From: Bromus sterilis
Lineage: Eukaryota; Streptophyta; Magnoliopsida; Poales; Poaceae
Assembly (NCBI GenBank): GCA_950022295.1
Contig: OX465597.1
Location: forward strand, 186,805,016-186,869,015
Length of the DNA: 64,000 nucleotides
Direction: 5' to 3'
Positions within the stretch are counted from its first letter, which is position 1; every line of letters starts with the position of its first letter. The position numbers and the translations under genes were made by a program. The notes beneath the pieces were generated by a model, which was not told the origin of the DNA, ran no database searches, and saw only the letters and a list, made by a program, of their open reading frames with translations. Positions 1-9,728 of the stretch are shown here, piece after piece.

Positions 1-450
1 CTAGATCCACTCTTCAAACCCTAGATCTATTCGGTTTTCTCCTCCTCCCCACCTCATTTCTTCCATTTATCCATCGATACTTGGCATTACATCTATTTTC
101 TTTCATATTGAAGTAAGTGGACCTCCTCCCAAACTCTTTTGTTCCATTTATGACCCATATACTTGCCTTTATTAGCTTGGGGTTTGTTGTATATGTGAAG
201 CTTGGGTTTGATGTATATGTTAAGCTTGTGGTGGTTTGATGTATATGTGAAGCTTATGGTGGTTTGATATATATGTGTATCTTGAGTGGCCAATGTTGGC
301 CGAAATGTCGATTCATTTCCGTTTCGGAAAATTTCTGGCGCACTCTCCGCATGCTCCCATGCATTATTAGGGAAGGTCATGCCGAATTTTTCCGGCGACG
401 ACTATGATATATAATTGTGTTGCTCTCTCCGTGCACGCAGGTGATCGACC
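1..450 (+). other. CACTA transposase gene leader, probable intron end
   Basis: No coding sequence is seen here. About 180-290 holds roughly three imperfect copies of a 30 to 33 bp unit with the core GATGTATATGTGAAGCTT. Positions 302-396 carry a leader segment that reappears at about 5949-6035 before the second CACTA gene. A pyrimidine-rich stretch ending in GCACGCAG at 440 is a plausible splice acceptor just before the first in-frame ATG at 451. Confidence 0.5.
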
Positions 451-3400
451 ATGGTCCGCGAGATGCTGAGCGATATCACCGTTGCTAGGTGGATGCAATG
501 TGCGACAAACGACATGCTAAGGGATAATAGGTCGGATATAAGATGTCCGTGTCGAAGATGCAAACTGCAGTGCGTGACCGAGCTGATTCCGGAATATTGC
601 AAAGACACCTGAAGCGTAATGGTTTCATGGATGGCTAGGAGGACGTCAATGGTGGGGCGCCAGTAAATGAGGAAGGGCAACCAGAAAACAGCAGCGGGCG
701 AGAAGACGAAGAGCATCCCGTACATGATCATGAAGAAGATGCCAAAGCGGATCATGTAGATCAAGATGTCGGACATGAAGATCAAGAGGTCGGAGATGAT
801 GAGGATTCAAGCTGGGTGCGGGACCCTCATGTTCAAGAGCTGCTTGTCAAAGAGGCGTTGAACGCAAGAGGTGCAGCTAGAGAGAAAGCCAAGATGGCGC
901 AACTCAAGAAAGACGCGATTACGAAGTTGTACGAAGGATGCAACGACGGGGATACCCTCTTCAATGTAACACTTGGGGCATGGAGATGAAGGATAAAAAC
1001 AAATGGACCGACAAAAGCTTCGATGATAACATGGCATTCTGGCACGATCGTCTTCCGAGGGGCAACACGTGCCCAACTAGTATCGCTGAGGCCAAGAAAG
1101 TTCGTTTGCCCTCTCGATCTTCCGCACGTTAAATACCACGTCTTCATAAATGATTGCATGATCTATCGGGGTGAGGACGAAGATAAAACCACATGTTCGG
1201 TGTGCGGTGTTAGTCGATACAAGAGAGGGAAGAAAGTTCCTAGAAAAGTGGTATGGTACTTTCCGATCACTCCTCGTCTGCAGAGGTATTTTGTAGATCC
1301 CGAGGAAGAAAAGCTCATGACCTGGCACGCGGATAGAAAGAAGCTAAAAGAGGATGACCCGAACCCGGATCCGGAAAAGGAGGACATGCTGAGGCACCCT
1401 TCAGATGGTAGCCAATGGACTGCGTTGGACCTCGAATACCCAGATTTTGGGAAAGAACCAAGGAACCTAAGGATTGGTGTGAGCGCCGATGGAGTCAATC
1501 CGTTTGGCGGCCAGAGCAGCACACACAGTACCTGGCCCGTGCTTGTATGCATATACAACCTTCCCCCTGGAAGTGCATGAAGAAAAAGTACATAACAATG
1601 TGTATGCTAGTTCAAGGGCCGAAACAACCAGGTACGGACCTCAATCTATATCTGCAGCTGTTGAAAGAGGAGGTAGAAACGTTATGGAAAGACGGAGTCA
1701 ATACGTGGGACGCCGCGGCAAAAGAATATTTCCCAATGAAAGCCGCGGTGATCACGACGGTGCACGACTATCTCGGATACGGATATTTCTCAGGGCAGGT
1801 GGTCCAAGGATTCTGTGCATGCGTTAGGTGCATGGATAATACAATGTACCGCCAGCTACCAAAAGATCCCGGATCTTCAAAAACCGTGTTCCAGGGGTCT
1901 CGGAGGTGGCTTCCCAAGAAACACGCGTGGAGAAAACAGGGACATCTGTTCGATGGAAGCGAGGAGCTCCGAGAACCCCGAGCTCGAAGGAGCGGCAAAG
2001 AAATCGACAACTTGCTGAAAACTTGGAAAGAGTGCCCCGCGCCAGGAAAGAAAAAAAAAGAAGACTCAGTTGTTGATGAGGGTATGGAAAGCGAGGTCTG
2101 TTTTCTGGGATTTGGAATACTGGAGTCTACTCGGCAGTCCTCATAGCCTTGATCTAATGCATATCACAAAGAACGTGTGCGAGAGCTTGTTTGGCACGCT
2201 GCTCAACATGCCGGAGAAGACCAAGGACGGGCCAAAAGCAAGGACTGACTTGAAATTTATGGGCATCAGGAGGGAACTTCACCCCCCTAGTGACGACGAT
2301 GATGATCCGGAGGAGGAAGAGGATACGGAAACGCAAAACTCTCACAAACGAAAAAGGACGACCAAGAAGAAGACCGGTATTGATCACTGCCCCCCGACAT
2401 GCTTCACTCTGTGCGAGGAGGAGATCAAGCGGTTTATCCACTGCCTCATAGGAGTAAAATTTCCGAACGGCTACGCGGGCAAGATAAGCAGATACCTAGA
2501 CGAGGCGAAGCAGCGTTTCAGCGGGATGAAATCTCACGACTGTGCCGTGCTGATGACGCAGATTCTCCCGGTTGCGATGCGAGGGATAATGGACGAGCAC
2601 GTCCGTAAAACGTTGTTTGGCCTTTGCAACTTTTTTGACGTCATCTCCCGGAAGTCGATTTGCGCTACGCAACTCAAATGGCTACAGGAGGAGATCGTGC
2701 TCATACTATGCGAGCTTGAGATCTATTTCCCGCCCGCGTTTTTCGACATTATGGTGCATCTGCTGATCCACGTCGTGGAGGATATCGTCCAACTCGGGCC
2801 TGCGTTTCTGCGCAGCATGATGTCGTTCGAAAGGATGAATGGACACATCAAAAAATACATTCGTAACAGGTCCCGTCCAGATGCAAGCATAGCGAAGGGC
2901 TTTCTAACCGAAGAGTGCATCTCTTTTTGCACGAATTATCTCAACACCGAGAACCCTGTTGGTCTGGCCGTCAACAAGCACTTTGGCAGGACCGATGGGT
3001 GTGGTCACCACGAGGGAAGCCGCGCAATGCATGTCAACTTTGACGGTCGAGACATCGACTTTGAAAGAGCAAGCCTAGTCGCGCTACAACACATCCAGCT
3101 GGTCGATCCTTGGATAGTAAAGCACAAGGATTTAATCAGGAAGAAGTACAGTGACCAGGGCCTGCAGATAACGGACCGAGATCCACGGCTAATCAAAGAG
3201 CAAAACTCCGGTTTCATGACTTGGTAAAGGGACGAGCTTCGTGCTAATCCCCCGCAAAGGAACGCTTCCGAGGACGAAAAGATGATATTCACCTTGTCAC
3301 AGGGTGCCGCACGCAACCTGATGACCTATCAAGCGTATGATATCAACGGCTACACATTTTACACGGAGGAAAAGGACAATAACTGCGATTACCAGAACTC

Positions 3401-3923
3401 AGGGGTAACGGGGATATTCTACACCGATGACGTCAAGGAAAGATTCTATGGAAGGATCGAGGACATATGGGAGCTCGACTACTGTGGAGAGAAGGTGCCG
3501 ATGTTCCGTGTGAGATGGGCCAAGAGCGTCGTAAAAGAAGACCGGTACTTCACCACCATGGTTATACCCGAAGCCAAATCCAAGTCTGCGGGCGCAAATG
3601 TCACCGCAAAAAATGAGCCATGGGTACTGGCTAGCCAAGTGGACCAATGCTTCTTCATTACCGACCCATCAAAGCCGAGCCGCGTTGTACTGAGGAGAGG
3701 CAAAATAAACATCATCGGAATGGATGGAGTCGCCAACGAGCAAGACTTTGACAAGTACGGCGACCCGAAGATGGAGGATGACTACGCCGCTCAGGATACA
3801 TACACCACAACCCTACCGAAGAAAGGTCTCCTCCCGTTCAAGAGGAAAAGTGAAGGCGTCCCGGGCCTAAATTATTCAACCACGACAAAGAAGGGCAAGA
3901 AGAAGATTGTGAGGAAACGATAG
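451..3923 (+). pseudogene. TNP2-type CACTA transposase, multiply frameshifted
   Basis: In life this protein cuts and joins CACTA ends in the nucleus. The order seen is an N-terminal transposase-associated domain (about 451-640, with the cysteine-rich core DIRCPCRRCK), then the TNP2 catalytic region (about 920-2900, including the strong family motif LDLMHITKNVCESLFGTLL near 2150), then a C-terminal region resembling DUF4216 (3282-3860, around DVKERFYGRIEDIWELDY). The reading moves between frames near 590, 987, 1100, 1570 and 2055. The last shift lies in a run of nine A residues, which suggests replication slippage. In-frame stops occur at 636 and at 3225. The ATG at 451 was chosen because it follows a splice-acceptor-like sequence and opens the associated domain. 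The family assignment is firm. The exact exon structure is not resolved. Confidence 0.88.
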
Positions 3924-4360
3924 CTAGATAGCTAGCTCCAAATTTAAGAAAAATATTTTGTAATTCATGATCACTTTGTGTATGCATGATTTAATATGCA
4001 CTTTGCTGTTGTTTGTTGTTGTTGCTGCTTTGTGTATGCACCTAGTATTTTGTTAAAGATTTTTCTTCTTTGCATCCACTTCATGACTCCACCTACATAT
4101 TATAACCATCAGGGGTCTGTGTTTTCATCATAATCGTTACGACACTAAGTTGATTCATAATGTGACAAGGCATGTGACAAGACATGTTTAATTTAAAAAT
4201 AAACATGTCATAATGTGACAAGGCATGTGACAAGGCATATTATAACAACTAGGTGACAAGGCATATTATACTCCCAAAAGAAGAAATGGAAATATTCATT
4301 CATAATGTGACAAGGCATGTTTAATTAAAAAATAATTGAACAAAAAAAATTAAAAAACGC
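3924..4360 (+). other. AT-rich 3' region with GTGACAAGGCATG repeats
   Basis: No gene is seen. About 4155-4330 holds five or so scattered copies of a GTGACAAGGCATG-like word. At 4181-4209 a perfect 10-bp inverted repeat (GACATGTTTA and its complement) flanks a short AT loop. It probably contains the transposase 3' UTR. Confidence 0.55.
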
Positions 4361-4535
4361 TTAGGGGTGGCGCATATTGCCCAGATGCGCCACTAAGTTC
4401 TCTTATGCGCGGCGCATCTAGCTGATATGCGCCACCAAGAGGTTTCTTATGCGTGGAACATTTTGCCGAAATGCGCCACGCATAAGAAACCTTATGCGTG
4501 GCGCATTTCGGCACAATGCACGACCCCTAAGCCTT
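4361..4535. repeat. Internal block of CACTA subterminal-type palindromes
   Basis: Palindromic units of the form TGGCGCAT-spacer-ATGCGCCA repeat here. They match the subterminal repeats at the element's right end (15370-15595). In CACTA elements such repeats bind the TNPA-type protein and normally sit within a few hundred bases of the termini. Here they lie between the two genes with no CACTA terminus beside them. Either the second gene has a terminus-like promoter, or this marks a fusion of two CACTA elements. Confidence 0.75.
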
Positions 4536-5994
4536 AACTGCTCCATCACCCCCTCCCCTTGCCCGTGCCCACACCCATTCCCCACCATCTCTCCCAGCGC
4601 ACTGTCCTCGCCGTCGACCGCCATCGGAGCCGCCCCCCGTCGTTCGAGCCCCCCTCTCCGTCCACCGCCCTCGCCGCCACCGGAGCCAGCCCCGCGCCCC
4701 CATCCACCTCGATGCCGGAGCCTCCCCACGCCACTGGAGCAGATCCGCGCCACCGGAGCCGCCCCGCGCCCAGCCACCGCCGTTCGAGCCATTGCCGCCG
4801 TCCAGCCAGGTACTCCCCCTCCCCTGCCCCCCCTACCCTCCCCTGCTCCCGCAGCACTCAGTTCATCCACCCCTCCTCTGTTCTACATCGACCCCTTCAA
4901 ACTCTAGAGAACAGAGGGGAATTTGTAGTACTAGCTAGATTAGTAGGCATAGAATGTTTGCTAGGAATTTTGTGTGTGTTTTGTCTCCACTCTGTTTCCA
5001 TGTGGCTGCAAGCTTGAAATCAATGTCACTGGGAATTCTTGCTTACGGTACTATGAAGTTTGAACATGCAAATGTTGTGCTTTGTTCTGTTTACAGACCA
5101 TTGATCAGCACATAAAATCTGATAGCCCAATTTGTTATGAAAAAAAATTAAACTGATGAAGGGAGGTTACTCTAAAAATAATAGCACAGAAATATATTGA
5201 TATGTGTAGTTACTCTCCGTTTGCTTTTCATGACAGATAAAATGCTAGGATTATTGCTTATTGCTAGGATTAATGATAGGCTTGTTGCTTAGTGCACAAA
5301 ATTGATAAATGCAGAACACACATGCACCACTTATATATGGATAATTTCCTACATATAGATATACTAGTATAGCACAACACCTCTACATAATTACTAGCAG
5401 ATAGGATTCTTAAGTGCAGAAGTACAAACTAAACCAATAATACTATATCTAATCAAAACTAAGCAGAGATGTTACTCCATCCCTTTTGAAATATATGTGC
5501 TGGTTATGCAATGGTGCTCTCCAAAACAGAGAGATAGTTAGATGGTGCTCTATTTTTTGAAGTAAAATTGGTCGGCTTCCTGTTGGGAATTAAACATTTT
5601 TGTTGCTTGCTGCCATTGCTTATCAAGTTCATTGCTTAACTTGCTGGTTGCTTGTTTCCATTAATGTTGGTTAGTAGGTAAGCATTTGTTCTTATGAACG
5701 TAATGATGAAACTAGCAAGTGTAGAATCTGTTCTTCGATAGTTTTATATTTTGATGTGCCATTGTTACATGATCTCATCATGTTTATTTCATCATGTTTG
5801 TCCGCTGTTTTAGTCAAGCTCATTTTTTATCCATTTGCAAGTATATGTTTCTTGAATATCTACTGTTTGAATATCTATTTTTGTGCATTGTTGTGCCTAC
5901 ATGTAGGCATTTGTTTTGTGCAGGTACAAATTATTATCCCCTTTCTCCCGAAATGTTGATTAACTTCCGTTTCAGTTGAGAATGGGGCACTCTC
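4536..5994 (+). other. Probable 5' exon and long intron of second CACTA gene
   Basis: 4540-4809 is strongly C/G rich (many CCGCC and CCCC runs), unlike the AT-rich flanks, and ends in a donor-like CAG/GTACTCC at 4809/4810. A matching acceptor-like TTTTGTGCAG ends at 5923, and another (CCGTTTCAG) ends near 5975. The GC-rich part has open frames on both strands, but composition alone explains them. I see no recognisable protein, and the intervening AT-rich sequence shows no gene. Confidence 0.4.
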
Positions 5995-6071
5995 ATGTTA
6001 AGAAAAAGAGCAAAGGTCATGCCGAATTTTTCCGTGAATTCGTGCATGACCTTTGCTATTTTTCTTAACAT
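5995..6071 (+). repeat. Long near-perfect hairpin in CACTA leader
   Basis: Two 28-base arms (5995-6022 and 6044-6071) are inverted complements with a single mismatch, separated by a 21-base loop that contains CGAATTTTTCC. The transcript of the second CACTA gene would fold into a stem the size of a short pre-miRNA or siRNA precursor. The left arm and loop match the leader of the transposase gene at about 376-396, but the right arm is absent there. Confidence 0.8.
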
Positions 6072-7340
6072 TAGAGTATTTGCATTTATTTATTGTACTA
6101 ATTAATTAAGTAGTTGCATTTCTTAATATTGTAATAGTGCAAACATGTCGACCGGAGCCGACGCCGGTCCTTCTCAGCCGGGAGAAAAAAGGAAGCAATT
6201 TTGGGAATACTCCCAGGAGGAGGTCGAGGAGCACAAAGAAGAGGAAGTACCTCCGGGCGAGGAGGAGTATGAGGAGGAGATAGAGTCGGAGTCCGACTCA
6301 TCGGATGATGACTTGGAGGAGGAGGCCGGTACAACAGACGGCGAGAAGAACATCGGCGAGGATGATGGGACCGGTGGCTCCAACACAGATGGTACCCAGT
6401 CGAAGAAGAGGAATCGGAAACCGACCAAGGTCAGCGTCATCAGGCAAGAGTTTACTGTTGTGACCGCCGTCGGGATTCCTAAAGAGCCCGAACGTTTTTC
6501 GGAAGGGTACGTCCGTCAAGTCGCGGCGATCCTCCGCAACACCGTGCCGATCACCACGATTAACCTCAGGAGTCGTGAGAATATTCATTATTGTCAGCTT
6601 CTTATCAACAAGCTGCACGGACGATACAAGTTTTCTGAGCCGTACGATAACACCAAACTCAGAGGGAACAAAGTAAACACATGGGCCCTCAGGAAGATGA
6701 GCAAAGCCTTGTCCAGTTGGAAAACCCGGGTGAAGAGGGCAATTTTTGAAAAGAACTAAACCTGGGAGGAGCTCAAGGAGAAAGAGTCGTTGATCGACGA
6801 AGCTACCTACAACCTTTTCAAGGCTAGGTGTGAGTCCGAGCAAGCCAAGGCCGCGAGTGCAAAGGGCAAGCCCATGCGGTCGGAGGTCATAGGTAACCAC
6901 CGTCTCGGAGCCGGTGGTTACAAAAGTTCCAAGCCTAAATGGGACAAGGAGGATGCCGAGTACGCCGCTGCGGGTATACCTAACCCCTTCCAGCAATACA
7001 AAGATGATCCGCAGACCGAATTCTTTGTGAGGGCCCGGAGCTATAAGGACAAAGCAACCTCGAAAATAATTATCGATCCTAAGATTCAGGAGTTTACGAC
7101 TGCCGTGGTAAGTAGTTTACCACGCGACCTTGTCGATTGAATTCTCGAGTGAAGTTCACAATTTCTTAACGTTTCACATTCTTTTTGCAGCAAGCGGAAA
7201 TGAAAATCGTCTCATCGCAGGAGCCGTCGGTTAAGCCGGCCGGCCCGTGGGAGAACGCCTTTAACAGGGCGTTGAAAAAGGTCAAGAAGGTTGACGACGT
7301 GACGGCGAAGCCATCGTCAGGAGGCCGTGTGGTCGGCTTT

Positions 7341-8452
7341 TGATGAGGACATGACTACCATAGTTACAGCCACAACCCCTGCTAATATACCTACTGGACC
7401 AATTACTAGAGATCGTGCACACCAATTACATTATCAGGTACTTTCGCTTCTTGGTAATGTTTCTAATGTTCATGTGAATATGATGCTGCCTAACGTCGAT
7501 ATATTTCTGTTGCTGACAAATGAAGGACCTAGCATGGACAAGAAGGATGAGCATTGGAGCATGTTCAAGCATGAAGATGACGAGGACATAATTATCATGG
7601 ATATGACCATTAATTCCTCTATATTTGATCAAGAAATGAAGTCAATACAAAGGGGCATGATTGTGTGCTGTACAAGAAGTTATTTCACGTCACTTTTGGC
7701 CCAAGAGAAGATAGAGACCAAGTCTTTCACGTCATGGACTCAGATTCGGACTGCAGAGATATACCCAACTTCAAACAGCCGCCGTTTCTACATACGAACT
7801 CCAAATTGGGTGATTCTTTTTTCTGGTGATAGCTTATCTCGTCTAGTTTCCAACGCAATTGGTTTCACCTTCAAATTCCTTCGGAGCGTGGAGATATTGC
7901 GAAAACGGTGCGACCCAGCAGCAGAATCCGAATCAAAGTCCAACTCAATAGGTGTTGCATCACCTCCACATGGGCCCAAGTGCCTTGTACGACCTAGGTT
8001 TAGTTTTAGGACTCCTTGGGACGTCCTTCCACCCCCTTGGCCTCCACCCTTTAGTCCTATATAAGTAGATCAACCCCTAGGGTTTTTCTTTGGATTTCTT
8101 TTAGTTAAAAAGACTGCTTAGCTAATTGCTGCATCTTCGTGTACTCGGTTTGTGTCCAACGACCAGATCAAGACCGCTTTTGGAATCCCAACTTTATTCA
8201 TACTTCATCTACATATTCGCAATATTCAGATTGCTTTATCATAGTTCTTGCTTGTTCTTCGATTGCTTGCAGGCACTAGGCCTTCGTGGTTAGGTTGATC
8301 GTGCTCCGGCGTGGTCAATAACCTTCAGGAGATTGGTTTAGCGATTGCTAAGGCGCAACGTCGTTGCACGTTTGTAGTCGGATCGTCAAAGTCGACTCCA
8401 TCATATCGTAGTTATCATCTCATCGAAAGATCGGGACACCCCGCCTCTATCA
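7341..8452 (+). repeat. 5' LTR of gag-only element
   Basis: 1112 bp, starting TGATGAGGAC and ending CTCTATCA, followed at once by a tRNA-primer site. It carries an open frame (7327-8064) that is the copy of the 3'-LTR-encoded tail of the gag protein. The frame has no start of its own with a known role. Confidence 0.94.
8057..8065 (+). promoter_or_regulatory. TATA box of LTR promoter
   Basis: CTATATAAG lies about 400 bp before the LTR end, where a U3/R boundary would be expected. The identical copy in the 3' LTR is at 11863-11871. The stop codon of the LTR-encoded tail overlaps this box. Confidence 0.6.
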
Positions 8453-8470
8453 AGTGGTATCAGTTTTCAG
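8453..8470 (+). other. Primer-binding site
   Basis: AGTGGTATCAG follows the LTR directly, and TGGTATCAG is the usual initiator-Met tRNA primer core in plant LTR elements. The next bases (TTTTCAGG) diverge from the canonical AGC extension, as in the related element at 25590-25606. Confidence 0.7.
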
Positions 8471-8753
8471 GTTGCTCGGTGAGAATTCCACATCCATATA
8501 TTAGATCTGTTTTTTATCACCTATCATCCACACAAAAACCCATAAAAATAGGATTAGATCATCATATCCAAACCAGTCTGAGACTTCGCAATTTTCTTTT
8601 CGGTGCTTTGCTTTATTGAATTATCGGTTGCATCGTCGTGTTCAGTTGCTGGTCTTAGTATCTAGTCCTTTAGAGTTTCGAGTTCTGTTCACGTTAGTCA
8701 CCGCCGCCGCTGCACCATCATCCCATCCGCTGCCTACTTCTACCATCCACCAT

Positions 8754-8847
8754 AGAAAAAGAGAGAAAAAGAGTTGAAAAAAGAGAGAAAAAAGAAAAAG
8801 GAAAAAAAGAAAGAAAAAAGGAAAAAAGAGAAAAAAGAAGAAAAAAA
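8754..8847 (+). repeat. Purine-only tract in 5' leader
   Basis: About 94 bases consist almost wholly of A and G on the element's sense strand (runs of GAAAAA and GAGAAAAA). The complete CRM-like element has an A/G-rich tract at the equivalent place (minus strand of 25078-25121). The rest of 8471-9728 is leader without a recognisable gene. Confidence 0.75.
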
Positions 8848-9728
8848 TTCGGATCTATCTCTTGTTGAACTCGTATTTGAAATCTCGTCGGAATCAGTTT
8901 TGAGCAGTGTCCACTAAAACGGGCATAACTTTGTCATCCGAAGTCCGTTTTGGCTCCACGAGTACTCAAATTAAAGATAATTCCGAGCCGCTTCTAAATA
9001 GTTCTGGAGCTAGTGTGTTATTTAAAACTCCAGATCGGCTTCTAAGACGGACTTTTTGACCTCTAAAGTTTCCGAACACAGTTTTTGTCAGATTTCGGGC
9101 TGATTCTAAATTTTTTTGACACCTCATCCGAACTCTAACTCGAGTGATTCTTATTGCGTCGGAAAGCTTAAGTCAGTTCCCTATTGGAGGAAAAATATCA
9201 AAAAAATTAGAAAATATATTTCAGAGGAAAGTTGTAGCGAGAATATTGGTGTATCTTGATTTGGAGCCTATTTTCACCATTATCTTTGCTCTGTTGATGA
9301 TCTTCACTTATATCTTGCTATTCAGAGCTACTTCATATCATTCATTGCTGCTAGTTGTGCTATGCCGTGACCACATTAGTGCTCTAGGCTCGCGTCTCTA
9401 GTCCGGTCTAGACTAGGACCAGCACAGTACGTCGTTGAGCGTTAATTCAATTTTGCATCTCTGAATTGATTATTGCTGATATTTTTGCCACCATATTAAA
9501 GCCTTCCAAGCTCCACATATTTCTACATCGTGTATACGTGCGTTCACCTGGCAATCGCTCTACTTAATCTTTGGAGTTATTTGACACCGTTGGTTGCCGA
9601 TCACCACCTGCTGCATGGTAAGAACTAGTAAGACATTGATATTTGCTATCCTGTGAGCGTTTTACCACCACATCCTAGTAGTTCATAGGGACATATACTT
9701 GTGATTTGTTTCTTGTTTTCTACTAATC

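Noticed and set aside
4449..5017. Overlapping GC-rich frames on both strands
   Set aside because: They arise from C-rich repeats and palindromic subterminal motifs. Products are low-complexity Pro/Ser or Gly/Arg proteins.
9144..9401. 85-residue frame in the leader of the gag-only element
   Set aside because: Hydrophobic, AT-driven, no similarity to a known protein, and positioned in untranslated leader.
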